Origin: Haloarcula amylolytica JCM 13557
Lineage (GTDB): Archaea; Halobacteriota; Halobacteria; Halobacteriales; Haloarculaceae
Assembly (NCBI RefSeq): GCF_000336615.1
Contig: NZ_AOLW01000035.1
Location: forward strand, 942 to 63,297
Direction of reading: 5' to 3'
DNA: 62,356 nucleotides
Below the pieces are notes generated by a model that was given only the letters and a program-made list of their open reading frames with translations, searched no databases and was not told the DNA's origin. This document shows, one piece after another, positions 8,230 to 16,936 of this stretch (its first letter is position 1; every line of letters starts with the position of its first letter). A program made the position numbers and the translations under genes.

Positions 8230-8352
8230 TCAATCGGTTCTACGACCCGACGACTCTAAGCTCGTGCCACAGTCCGGACACTCACCGTCAGTAATCGTTA
8301 CCTGCGCGTCACATGCAGGACAGTAGTCGCGGTAACACGCTGGGTCGCCCAT
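8230..8352 (-). CDS. 40-residue zinc-ribbon microprotein
   Basis: The ATG at 8352 gives a 40-residue protein with four cysteines in two knuckles: CPACDAQ and CPDCGTS. This is a compact zinc ribbon of the kind common in haloarchaeal small zinc proteins. An in-frame TAG stands three codons before the ATG, so the start is fixed. No neighbour gene suggests a partner. The motif itself is clear; expression is not proven. Confidence 0.6.
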   Translation of the reverse strand: MGDPACYRDYCPACDAQVTITDGECPDCGTSLESSGRRTD

Positions 8353-8840
8353 AATCGTCTATACATTCCAATGGATTGAGAACGTTGCCCCGGCTGCGGC
8401 CAGTCAACGCAGCGAAGTTGCAAGTATAGCAACTGGTACCCAACTGCTTGACTGCACCGACCCCTCCGTTTCGTATGACTTGCAAGGTTGGAATAGACCA
8501 GCTGAGACCGACAAACCGACCGAACACCGTCCTTTGTCAATCTGCGGGTGTCCACCCCACGTCAACACCACCAGAACAAGATGAATGACCGCTGTCGCGC
8601 CTGACTAGGTTGGTGGATGACCCAGCTGGTGTATGCCGTATCTGACCGGCCAATACGGCTGATTTCGTGGGACAGTACCCTACTCAAAGCCAGTCCGGAA
8701 CCACCGTGAAGTAGGACTTATTTCATTCAGTTTGAGTTGTCCCGGCGAAACCTGTTATTGGAAGATACTGTTCTGTCTTGAAAAGTGATCAAACACCGGA
8801 CCCACAGAGTGGCTATTAGTATAGCCCCTCGATTTTCAGA
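8353..8840. other. gene-free stretch
   Basis: Roughly 490 bp without a convincing gene separate the zinc microprotein from the HTH_10 regulator. A TATA-like GGCTATTAGTATAG near 8812-8825 probably is the regulator's promoter. Confidence 0.4.
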
Positions 8841-8856
8841 CACTATCTGTATAGTG
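8841..8856. promoter_or_regulatory. palindromic operator candidate
   Basis: CACTAT-CTGT-ATAGTG is a perfect 6-4-6 inverted repeat. It lies 35 bp before the ATG of the HTH_10 regulator, where transcription should begin. It could be its own operator. The palindrome is seen; the role is inferred. Confidence 0.45.
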
Positions 8857-8891
8857 ATAATGTCCTTGTGCCCGATTCGTCTGGTGTCCAC

Positions 8892-9650
8892 ATGCGCAAC
8901 ACCGGCGACCAGGGGTCGGCAACCGAGGCAGACCAGCCAGTCGATGGTGCTGGATACGGGCCGGCAAGCCCATCGGAGACGGATGGGTCACCACGGGAGA
9001 AAAGCCTCGGTGTCGATCTGTGTCTGAGTCATCCGGAGCTGGTTCTGACGGAGGCAGTCGAGAGCAGTCCGGACATAACAGTCCGTCCGGAACAGATGGT
9101 CGACGACGGGACGTCGAGTTTTCTGGTGATAGAGGCCGTCGGTGAGGGTCTTGACCAGTTCGAAACAGAACTGGAGGGAGACAGCACGGTATGCGAGCCC
9201 GTCGTGTTAGACTGGACGGAGACGAACCGCGTCTATCGGGTTAAGGTGGCCGACAGCGCCGTCCGACTCACACCCTCGCTCGTCCGCGCCGGTGGACGGG
9301 TGCTCGACATCGAAGGAACGGGTGGACAGTGGCAGGTACAGGCGCAGTTTCGGTCGCGAGCAGCACTGTCGCAGTTCCGATCTGAGTGCTCTGAACGGAA
9401 TATCACGTTTCGACTTGATCGACTGTACTGGACCTCTGGGGAGGCAAACGCCGGCGTATGCGGACTGACCGCAGACCAGCAAGTCGCGCTCGAAACGGCA
9501 CACAGAGAGGGGTACTTCGACGTGCCCCGTGGCATCTCACAGGCTGAGCTGGCGGACAAACTCGACATTTCGCCATCGGCGATGTCACAGCGGATTCGGC
9601 GGGGGATGGATCAGGTCGTTGGGTCGGAGCTCGGATTATCCGATGAGTAA
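8892..9650 (+). CDS. HTH_10 (bacterio-opsin activator-like) transcription regulator
   Basis: The protein has 252 residues. The C-terminal domain is the haloarchaeal HTH_10 type, with GLTADQQVALETAHREGYFD and ISQAELADKLDISPSAMSQR forming the helix-turn-helix (about 195-245). The region before it is the usual alpha/beta partner domain of this family, whose ligand is unknown. The N-terminus is a disordered, Gly/Ser-rich segment. I chose the ATG at 8892 over a GTG at 8868. It is a single gene, 108 bp before the TSP3-repeat protein on the same strand, which it might regulate. Confidence 0.85.
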   Translation: MRNTGDQGSATEADQPVDGAGYGPASPSETDGSPREKSLGVDLCLSHPELVLTEAVESSPDITVRPEQMVDDGTSSFLVIEAVGEGLDQFETELEGDSTVCEPVVLDWTETNRVYRVKVADSAVRLTPSLVRAGGRVLDIEGTGGQWQVQAQFRSRAALSQFRSECSERNITFRLDRLYWTSGEANAGVCGLTADQQVALETAHREGYFDVPRGISQAELADKLDISPSAMSQRIRRGMDQVVGSELGLSDE

Positions 9651-9758
9651 GTAGTTGGGACGCAGCGGAAACCATCATTGAAGTATCAGGTGTGGCTCGA
9701 AGTGACAAGGAGACTATATGCCAAAAAGGATATTGTCCCGCTGTGACACTCGTACTGT

Positions 9759-11459
9759 ATGAGACACCGGATCGTGAGCGGGATCTGCGCTTTACTCCTC
9801 CTCTTGACAGTCGCGTCTGTCTCCGTTGGTGTCGCTACCGCAGCGGACGCCGGGCAGTATGCTGAATACACAGCGGCGGGCAACGAAACAGCGCCGGCGA
9901 TACAGTCGGTCGAGCCCACACAGGCTGCTGCGGACAGGCCGAACGGAACCGCGTTCGTCTGGGAACGGATAGACGGCGAGCGGGTCAGCGGGTATCGGAT
10001 CGCAGTGACCGTCAGTTCGCCGCATGAAAACCTCTCAGTCTGTGCGCGTGCGAACGGGTCGGCCTGTACGTCGGTCGGCCCGAACGGGACCGCAGCCCTC
10101 ACAACCCCCGGAGCGGCGGGGCTCGATGATCTCTCTATCTCGCTCTCCAACACGAGCTCTAACACCACGCTAGATCGGCAGTCGGTGTCTCTACAGCCGA
10201 TTCAGCGTGCCGGTGATACTGACGACGACGGGCTCAACAACAGCAACGAGGTCTCTCAGGGGACAAATCTCACTGATGCTGACACTGACGGCGACGGGCT
10301 GACGGACGGTGCGGAAGTCCACCAGCACGGGACGGACCCAGCGGCCGCAGACACTGACGAAGACGGTGTCGCCGACAGGACTGAGCTTCAACAGGGTACT
10401 GACCCGCGACAGAGCGACACGGACGGCGACGGGCTGTCGGACGAGCGCGAACTGTCACTTGGGACGAATCCGACCGTCGCCGATACTGACGGCGATGGGC
10501 TGTCCGACCAGCGAGAGGCGTCCGGCAAGACCGACCCGACCGACGCAGACACGGACGACGACGGTGTTCTCGACGGTCGGGAGCTGGAGATTGGCACGAA
10601 CCCAGTACAGGCTGACACTGACGCCGATGAGGTCGCCGACGGGCGAGAGCTGGCCATAGGCACGGACCCGACAGTCGCGGACACTGACGGAGATGGGGTA
10701 ACAGACGGGACAGAAATCGAAACGGGCACCGCACCTACCGAGAGCGATACGGACGACGACGGCCTCGACGACGGAAAGGAACTGGCGGCTGGCACGTCCC
10801 CGACCACCGCTGATACGGACGGCGATGGTCTCAGCGACGGGCGCGAGGTTTCGGACCTCGGAACGGACCCGCTCGCGGCCGATTCGGACGGTGACTTCCT
10901 GACCGATCGCCAGGAAGTCGCCTGGGGAACAAATCCGAACAGCATGCTGACGCCAGTCTGGGTGACGAGTTCGCTTCTTGGGTTCCTCATTGGGACCGGG
11001 GTGGCAATCGCGGCGATCAGGCGTGGCTGGGTCACGGAGCTTTCCGTGGCGGCCAGACTGTACATCTATCGCCGCCTCGAACTGGACCGAGAGATTATCG
11101 AGGTCAACCGTGAAATCGAGGCGACGGACAGAGTGGCCGGAGCTGACCGTACAGATATCGACGCGGACACCGCGGCTGAGGCCTTCGAGCAAGCCGACTG
11201 GGAACTCACCCCTGACGCGCGGCTCGTGAAACTGATGCTGCAAGTCGAGAACGGCCGTATGCATCAGACCGACATCGTCGAGGCGACGGACTGGTCGAAA
11301 GCGAAGGTCAGCCGCCTCCTTTCGCGGATGGTCGACGACGACGAGGTCGTCAAGATCCGTCTCGGCCGGGAGAACCTCATCTGTCTGGAGCGGGCGAAAC
11401 CCGCAGCCGCGAACTCGCCACACGCGGGCGATATCAAGCCACCGACGCCCGGCGGATAA
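9759..11459 (+). CDS. exported calcium-repeat protein with membrane helix and cytoplasmic winged helix
   Basis: This 566-residue protein begins with a signal peptide (1-29). A short exposed domain with Asn-X-Thr/Ser sites follows. From about 153 to 395 there are eleven repeats of some 22 residues, each opening DTDGDGLTD or close and ending in GTDPT. This is the thrombospondin type-3 pattern, which binds calcium in known proteins. A membrane helix (about 400-421, SSLLGFLIGTGVAIAAI) comes next. A cytoplasmic part ends in a winged helix (about 487-540, HQTDIVEATDWSKAKVSRLL). The arrangement suggests one protein linking outside calcium or surface state to DNA binding. That function is inference. 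Confidence 0.85.
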   Translation: MRHRIVSGICALLLLLTVASVSVGVATAADAGQYAEYTAAGNETAPAIQSVEPTQAAADRPNGTAFVWERIDGERVSGYRIAVTVSSPHENLSVCARANGSACTSVGPNGTAALTTPGAAGLDDLSISLSNTSSNTTLDRQSVSLQPIQRAGDTDDDGLNNSNEVSQGTNLTDADTDGDGLTDGAEVHQHGTDPAAADTDEDGVADRTELQQGTDPRQSDTDGDGLSDERELSLGTNPTVADTDGDGLSDQREASGKTDPTDADTDDDGVLDGRELEIGTNPVQADTDADEVADGRELAIGTDPTVADTDGDGVTDGTEIETGTAPTESDTDDDGLDDGKELAAGTSPTTADTDGDGLSDGREVSDLGTDPLAADSDGDFLTDRQEVAWGTNPNSMLTPVWVTSSLLGFLIGTGVAIAAIRRGWVTELSVAARLYIYRRLELDREIIEVNREIEATDRVAGADRTDIDADTAAEAFEQADWELTPDARLVKLMLQVENGRMHQTDIVEATDWSKAKVSRLLSRMVDDDEVVKIRLGRENLICLERAKPAAANSPHAGDIKPPTPGG

Positions 11460-11944
11460 ACTGGCTCACGGCTCGGATAGCCGGGTCGATAGTGGCATCA
11501 CTGTTCGCTACCGGCGTTTTGCGGGTGTGTCTCCACCAAGTGAAACTATTCGCCACTGTCACGACAGTCGTAACTGAAGCCACACCGATAGCCGACAGGC
11601 ACATAGAAACGGTAACTTTCGCCCTCTGATCCTTCTATGGCCGACAAACAGCAGAATTAGCCCGAGAAACAACGCCTACCGCAACTGCACATATGTGTAT
11701 TTGTAGACATTATTTGCCGTCGTAGTGATGAAACAATTTAGTATGCTGTGTGAAACAGCCGTGGAACAGAGTTCTTGACCCGAAACCCCCAGCAAATAGG
11801 TGTAGGCACTTCAGAACGCTGTTTTATTGCACGTTGGCCCCGGGTAAGTCGGCCATTATCGACCCGTTAAATCGGTGAAACAGTCGCAATCGGCGGAACA
11901 GTCGACCCGGTATATGTCGGTTGCTGGAAAAGGAACGAGCGAAC
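11460..11944. other. gene-free stretch
   Basis: About 485 bp with no supported gene. A seven-codon frame at 11638 (MADKQQN) ends at once and is not credible. The region should hold the promoter of the next HTH gene. Confidence 0.4.
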
Positions 11945-12658
11945 ATGTCCATAGCTGAAACGACTTCCGACCCCACGACAACTGAGGCCGAGGAGTCCGC
12001 GACAGAGGAGTCGTCGTCTTCGGAGTCCACATCGGGCGACGAACTCACCCGCGACGACCTCTTCCACGTCCTCCAGTGTCGTCGCCGCCGCCTGGTCCTC
12101 AAGTACCTCCACGAACACCCCGGCGACGAGCCGGCCGATATGAGCGACATCGCAGAACACATCGCGGCGCTGGAACACGACACGACGGTCGATTCGCTCC
12201 GCTCGAAACAGCGTCAGCGCGTCTACATCGCGCTGTACCAGTCCCACCTCCCGAAGATGGACGACGCAGGCGTCATCAACTACAATCAGGACCGCGGACT
12301 CGTCGAAGCGACCGCACTCGCGGACTCCTTCGACGGGTATCTCGACGAGGAACCATCGCTCCTGTCGACGCCGGACGCGGAGTCGACGCCGTCGACTGAG
12401 TCCGTCATCGATCACGACCGGACAGGTGCTCACACCTCGGCCGATGAGCGGTGGTCAGGTCGGTATCTCGGGACCGCGTGTGCCACACTGATTACCGTCG
12501 GCGGACTCGCACTTAGCGGGGTCACAGTGCCGGGCATCGCCGTCGCGCTCGTCGTGAGCGTGGTGTTTGTAGCACTGGCGATGAGCCATCGGCTCTCACT
12601 GTCGGCACCACAGTCACTTGCTGACCGTCTGCGGGCCGCTCTCGATACGGAGAAATAA
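11945..12658 (+). CDS. DUF7344-like HTH protein with two C-terminal membrane helices
   Basis: The protein has 237 residues from the ATG at 11945. An acidic, Ser/Thr-rich head of about 35 residues comes first. A winged-helix-like domain follows (LTRDDLFHVLQCRRRRLVLK, about 37-130), of the DUF7344 type common in haloarchaeal regulators. Near the end two membrane helices are visible (CATLITVGGLALSGV and IAVALVVSVVFVALAM). It is the second membrane-anchored HTH protein within 3 kb. Its target is unknown. Confidence 0.8.
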   Translation: MSIAETTSDPTTTEAEESATEESSSSESTSGDELTRDDLFHVLQCRRRRLVLKYLHEHPGDEPADMSDIAEHIAALEHDTTVDSLRSKQRQRVYIALYQSHLPKMDDAGVINYNQDRGLVEATALADSFDGYLDEEPSLLSTPDAESTPSTESVIDHDRTGAHTSADERWSGRYLGTACATLITVGGLALSGVTVPGIAVALVVSVVFVALAMSHRLSLSAPQSLADRLRAALDTEK

Positions 12659-13055
12659 GCTACGTACTGGAGAGATGCGTGACACAGTGGCACATCCGGA
12701 GGGCGATAACGCTTGCTGCCGACAGTCGGATCTAGTGCAGTCCATCTTCTCGTACTCGCGTCCACAGCCACGTCTACAAATAGTCACTAAGCTGCCAGCG
12801 TGACGGTGAGTGGCAGTCACGCCGACTAGCGACGGGAGAGTAGTCACCTGCTACTAAGCGAACGGTCCGCCAAGTGTCCGCTACGCGTTGGCCAGAACCC
12901 TAGACAAGAGTCTGTGTAGCTATCGCGTCACAGTTGCTGCGGTCGGTTCGACGAACGGATCGGCGCGAGCGACCGACAGAAGTACGCGTCTACCGGGTAG
13001 ATAGCAGGCGTAAAGAAGCATATAATCAAACGGTGGGGCGACAGATGAAGTGTGT
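12659..13055. other. gene-free stretch
   Basis: About 400 bp with no convincing gene. An AT-rich segment near 13015-13030 (AGCATATAATCAAA) probably is the promoter of the small frame at 13056. Confidence 0.4.
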
Positions 13056-13184
13056 ATGACCGACTACGCCAGTATGCGAAAGGCGATCGAAGAGACGAAA
13101 GAGTCGTTCGATTCAGTCGAACGGTTCCAACGTCGGTCAGCCCTCTGTCCCTGGTTAGACGTGCCGCTCCGAGATGAGCCGTAA
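13056..13184 (+). CDS. possible 42-residue protein
   Basis: ATG at 13056 to TAA at 13184 encodes MTDYASMRKAIEETKESF and onward to PLRDEP. The first half is a likely amphipathic helix. Codon use is fair, and a TATA-like element (CATATAATC) lies about 30 bp upstream. It has a single Cys and no known domain. It may be a genuine small protein, but nothing besides composition and promoter supports it. Confidence 0.4.
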   Translation: MTDYASMRKAIEETKESFDSVERFQRRSALCPWLDVPLRDEP

Positions 13185-13343
13185 GCGGCTCGAAGGTTAC
13201 ATCTTCACCGATGAATCAGCCCTCGTTCATCGCCGGGTTCGATAGCCCGGCCGCCCCGATGGGGTTGGCCCGCCGGCCGGATGAAAATACACTTCACCCA
13301 TCGGTGGAAAGCTGATGCACATGTATCAGGCGGAGGCGCAGCC

Positions 13344-14675
13344 GTGTATATCGTAATCGTCGGCGCGGGCGAGGTCGGTTCGAACATCGCCGAGAGCCTC
13401 GCCGAAAGCCACGAAGTCGCCGTCGTAGATATCGACCCTGACCGCGTGGAGGCCCTGATGTACGAGGCCGACGTCCTCGGCGTCGAAGGGGATGGCGCGG
13501 AACTCGACACGCTCGCGGAGGCCGGTATCGAGAAAGCCGACGTTCTCATCGCCAGTACCGACGACGACGAGACGAACATCGTCACCTGTGGGACGGCAGT
13601 AACGGCGGCTGATCCGTTCACCATTTCCCGCGTCAAGAGCGCGAAGTTCCTCCGGACCTGGGAGAAGTCAGAGGGGGCCTTCGGTGTGGACCACATGGTT
13701 GCGACGAACCTGCTCACTGCGGAAAACATCGCCCGTGTCATCGGGCTCCCCGGCGCGCGCGATGTCGAAACGTTCGTTGACGGACAGGTCCAGATGGGGG
13801 AGTTCGAGGTTCGCGAATCCAGTCCTATCACGGACCTGACCGTCGCGGAGGCTGACCGCTACGAATCTCTGACCTTCGCTGCCGTACTGCGCGACGACGA
13901 AGTCATTATCCCGCGCGGGGAGACGGTGATCAAAGCCGGTGACGATCTCGTCGTCATCGGCAGCCGCGAGAGCGTGCGTCTGTTCGCGACTGAAATCGCG
14001 CCGGAGTCAAAGACAACCCAGAACGTCCTCATCGTCGGCGGGAGCGACGTCGGCTATCACACTGCGCGACTGCTTCAGGATCGAGGGATCAAGCCCCGGC
14101 TTATCGAAAAGAACCACGATAGGGCACGCGAACTCGCGGAGGACCTGCAGGGGACCACCGTGCTTGAGAGTGATGCAACGGATAGCGAGTTCCTCGAGCG
14201 CGAACACGTCTCAGACGCCGACGCCGTGGTTGCGACGCTCGACAGCGACGAAAAGAACCTTCTGGTGACGCTGCTGGCCAAGCGACTCGGTGCGGAGCGA
14301 ACCGTCGCCGTCGTCAACTCCGGCGAGTACGTCGACCTGTTCGAGGCCGTCGGCGTCGACGTGGCCGTCAATCCCCGCGAGACGACCGCCGAGGAGATCA
14401 CGCGGTTCACCCGGGAGTACGACGCGACGAAGGTCGCCATCATCGAATCCGACCGCGCCGAGGTGCTGGAAATCGAGATCTCCGCCGACAGCGTCCTCGC
14501 CGGGCGGCCGATCCAGGAATCGGTGCAGGAACTGCCGACCGGCGTGGTCATCGGGGCCATCAGCCGCGGCGGCGAACTGGTCATCCCCCGTGGTGACACC
14601 GTCATCGAACCCGGCGATCACGTCGTGGTGTTCGTCGACGCCCACTGCTTGGAAGCGGTCAACGACAAACTGTAG
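13344..14675 (+). CDS. trkA: TrkA potassium-uptake regulator
   Basis: The protein has 443 residues from the GTG at 13344, which places the Rossmann fingerprint (VIVGAGEVGSNIAESL) right at the N-terminus as in the family. Two RCK units follow. Each has an NAD-binding half (second fingerprint LIVGGSDVGYHTARLL at about 230) and a TrkA_C half (PITDLTVAEADRYESL; AGRPIQESVQELPTGV). TrkA binds NAD(H) or ATP on the inner side of the membrane and gates the TrkH channel. Potassium uptake is central to salt-in adaptation. No trkH is adjacent. The upstream codons belong to a longer open frame of unlikely sequence. Confidence 0.95.
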   Translation: MYIVIVGAGEVGSNIAESLAESHEVAVVDIDPDRVEALMYEADVLGVEGDGAELDTLAEAGIEKADVLIASTDDDETNIVTCGTAVTAADPFTISRVKSAKFLRTWEKSEGAFGVDHMVATNLLTAENIARVIGLPGARDVETFVDGQVQMGEFEVRESSPITDLTVAEADRYESLTFAAVLRDDEVIIPRGETVIKAGDDLVVIGSRESVRLFATEIAPESKTTQNVLIVGGSDVGYHTARLLQDRGIKPRLIEKNHDRARELAEDLQGTTVLESDATDSEFLEREHVSDADAVVATLDSDEKNLLVTLLAKRLGAERTVAVVNSGEYVDLFEAVGVDVAVNPRETTAEEITRFTREYDATKVAIIESDRAEVLEIEISADSVLAGRPIQESVQELPTGVVIGAISRGGELVIPRGDTVIEPGDHVVVFVDAHCLEAVNDKL

Positions 14676-14732
14676 CCGCGCCGAAGAGGGCGCTCCCAAG
14701 GGACTAAGCCTGTCTCCCGCCTCAGCCAGTGT

Positions 14733-15044
14733 ATGGCTCCCGTTGCGGACCGTCTCGTGCTCTCGTTTGCCCCCAGCACCGCCGATGGGAACCCGTGGTC
14801 CGGCGTCGACACCGAGTGGATAGCCGACGAACTCCGCGGGGACACCTACCAACAGTACCTCCGACGCGCCCACGGCGGCCCAGTGGCTGTTGGCGATGAG
14901 TGGGACGAGTTCGTGAGCTGTGGTTGTGCAACGCCACAGGACGTGGTGTTGCGCGTCGAGCGCGTCGAGGGCGGAACGGCACTCAGCGACGCGACGACGC
15001 TGGACGTTCATCCCCGTAACGACACCGAGGCAGTGTCACAGTAG
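14733..15044 (+). CDS. conserved-looking haloarchaeal protein of unknown function
   Basis: The 103-residue acidic protein follows trkA by 57 bp on the same strand. It has no membrane segment and no motif I know. It contains WSGVDTEWIADELRGDT near the start and a Cys pair in SCGCATP. Codon use is normal for this genome. A link with trkA or phoU is suggested only by position. Confidence 0.6.
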   Translation: MAPVADRLVLSFAPSTADGNPWSGVDTEWIADELRGDTYQQYLRRAHGGPVAVGDEWDEFVSCGCATPQDVVLRVERVEGGTALSDATTLDVHPRNDTEAVSQ

Positions 15045-15170
15045 GCGGTTTTCGCTGTCGAGCATGCCTGTCCCTGCATAGTACGCCCGCTGCTACCGTC
15101 GCGCCGGTCGGTATCGGGAGATATTGGGAGAAGGGAAAGGCTGATGCATACAACCAGCACATTCCGGACT

Positions 15171-15851
15171 ATGCCACGCGATTCCTATCAGGAGAGACTG
15201 AACTCGCTCCGCGAGGACGTCCTCTATATGTCAGAGATCGTTCTCGAGCGGCTCCGGCTCGGTCTGGATGCGCTCGAACAGAAAGACGAGGAGATGGCCC
15301 GGGAGGTCATCGAAGGCGACCACGAGATCAATCAGCTGTATCTCGACCTCGAACAGGACTGTATCGACCTGCTGGCGCTGCAACAGCCGGTCGCGTCCGA
15401 CCTCCGCTTCATCGCCGCGTCGTTCAAGATCATCACTGACCTCGAACGCATCGGCGACCTCGCCACGAACCTCGGCGAGTACTCGCTCACTGCTGAACGC
15501 GACGTGTACCCCGAGGTCGACATTCAGGACGTCGCCGATGTGACGATCGAGATGGTCGAAAACGCCATGGAGGCCTACGGCGACGAGAACGCCGACCAGT
15601 GCTACGCTATCGCCGACATCGACGACGAGGTCGACGAGCGCTGTGAGGCCGCCTCCGAGACGGTCGTGCGCGACCTCATCGAGCGTGAGATCGACGCCGA
15701 CTCCAGCGAGGAAGAAATCGAGCAGCTGATGGCCGACGTGTCCCGCCTCCTGCTGACGATTCGGGACATCGAGCGGGTCGGGGACCACGCTGTCAACATC
15801 GCCGCGCGGACGCTGTACATGGTCGAGAACGACGACGACCTCATCTACTGA
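15171..15851 (+). CDS. phoU: PhoU-type phosphate regulator
   Basis: The protein has 226 residues and two three-helix PhoU repeats. Each has the metal-binding E/D-rich pattern, as in FIAASFKIITDLERIGDLATN (first repeat) and LLTIRDIERVGDHAVNIA (second). PhoU proteins control Pst phosphate uptake or signalling. I chose the ATG at 15171 (MPRDSYQERL), as relatives begin this way; an ATG at 15144 is also in frame. It lies far from the pst operon at 35.8 kb. Confidence 0.92.
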   Translation: MPRDSYQERLNSLREDVLYMSEIVLERLRLGLDALEQKDEEMAREVIEGDHEINQLYLDLEQDCIDLLALQQPVASDLRFIAASFKIITDLERIGDLATNLGEYSLTAERDVYPEVDIQDVADVTIEMVENAMEAYGDENADQCYAIADIDDEVDERCEAASETVVRDLIEREIDADSSEEEIEQLMADVSRLLLTIRDIERVGDHAVNIAARTLYMVENDDDLIY

Positions 15852-15856
15852 GAGTA

Positions 15857-15900
15857 CCTTTTTACGTCACCCCCTCTCCTCGCGCGCTCAGAGAGCGCGC
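15857..15900 (+). terminator. phoU terminator: oligo-T and hairpin
   Basis: Seven bp after the phoU stop there is a run of five T, the usual archaeal stop signal. At 15882-15900 a perfect 8-bp stem (GCGCGCTC / GAGCGCGC) with a 3-nt loop follows. Confidence 0.5.
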
Positions 15901-16171
15901 TGCGGGGAGTGGGTTCGCAAAAATCTACGCTAAAAACGACCTCCGAGTCGCGCTCTGCGAGCGCGCTCGGAGTGAAACCGCGCTCGCTCCGCTCGCGCGG
16001 TATGCGTTCGAGTACCGACACCAGCCACAAAACCGCGACAGCCACACGCCTCCCCAGCCGACTGCGTTGCTCGGCTCGCTCCGCTCGCCTGTGCGACTCG
16101 TCCCTCGCGCTTGCGACGCGGCCGTCGCCGCGACGGCGCGCGCCTGACAGCAACGCTTCTCGACGAAAAGC
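15901..16171. other. GC-rich spacer between convergent phoU and radB
   Basis: The spacer carries several overlapping inverted GCGC-rich repeats, for example CCGCGC and GCGCGG around 15980-16002. Open frames here are shadows of that composition. I see no gene. Confidence 0.45.
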
Positions 16172-16882
16172 CTACTTCGGCGTCTCGGGTGTGTCGTCGC
16201 CCACGAGTCCTGCATCGGTGATACGGAACTGGGCCGTGTCGCCGGCCGGTTTGGCGCGGTGTTTCTCCAGGGTGGCGCGGCGGTTGCCGCCGCGGAACCG
16301 ATCCAGGCGGACGATTGCGCCCGACCAGTGATTGAGGGTATGGCCGCCCAGCGCCGTCGAGCGGTCGCTGTCCGGGTCAGTGAACACCTGGTTCGTGTAC
16401 AGGACGGCGATGTCGTGTTTGCGGGCCAGCGAGAGCAGATGGGTTATTTGGCGGGCCACGTCCCGCAGCGTCTCGCCGCCGTCCTCGTCGTCCCGGCGGA
16501 GCCGATAGAACCCGGTTGCGCTGTCCAGCACGATGAGTTCGACCTCGGCGGCGAACTCGGCGGCGTCCTGGACAGCCTCGGCCTGCTCGTCGTAGTCCAG
16601 CGCCTCGGTGATGATGAGTCGGCCAGCGAGGTCGTCCACCGTCTGGGCCGTCCCGCGTGCGCGACCTTTGGCGACCTGCTCCATGCGGTCGGCCGAGAGG
16701 CCCTCAGTGTCGATGTACAGCGCCGCGTCGCCTGCGGCGGCGACTTCCATCACCGCCGAGAGGGCGAAGTTAGTCTTCCCGGCCGCTGGCGGGCCGTACA
16801 CCTGCGTGACCGCGCCGCGCTCCAGCCCACCACCCAGGAGGTCGTCGATTGCATCACACCCGGTCGGGACGTACTCGCTCAC
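16172..16882 (-). CDS. radB: RadB recombinase paralogue
   Basis: This 236-residue RecA-fold protein has Walker A GPPAAGKT (30-37) and Walker B ELIVLDSATG (about 114-123). It lacks the N-terminal helix-hairpin-helix domain of RadA, which is typical of RadB. RadB helps RadA in homologous recombination and repair. The start is the GTG at 16882 (MSEYVPTGCDAID); the TTG two codons earlier is less likely. It follows a membrane-protein gene by about 54 bp on the same strand and converges with phoU. Confidence 0.93.
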   Translation of the reverse strand: MSEYVPTGCDAIDDLLGGGLERGAVTQVYGPPAAGKTNFALSAVMEVAAAGDAALYIDTEGLSADRMEQVAKGRARGTAQTVDDLAGRLIITEALDYDEQAEAVQDAAEFAAEVELIVLDSATGFYRLRRDDEDGGETLRDVARQITHLLSLARKHDIAVLYTNQVFTDPDSDRSTALGGHTLNHWSGAIVRLDRFRGGNRRATLEKHRAKPAGDTAQFRITDAGLVGDDTPETPK

Positions 16883-16936
16883 GAGCAAGGGTTGGGCAGG
16901 TTCGGATAAAAACGCTGGTACCTGATTGGGCTGCTG

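Noticed and set aside
10200-10950. possible CRISPR array from regular spacing
   Set aside because: The 66-bp periodicity is the coding repeat of the TSP3 units; there are no constant repeats with unique spacers and no cas genes.
10455-11423. long antisense frames across the TSP3 repeats
   Set aside because: Repetitive DNA of the TSP3 units opens all frames; the forward frame has signal peptide, repeats, helix and HTH in order.
15909-16331. 140-codon frame between phoU and radB
   Set aside because: Its peptide is Arg/Ser-rich, it runs into radB antisense, and it comes from GC-rich inverted repeats.
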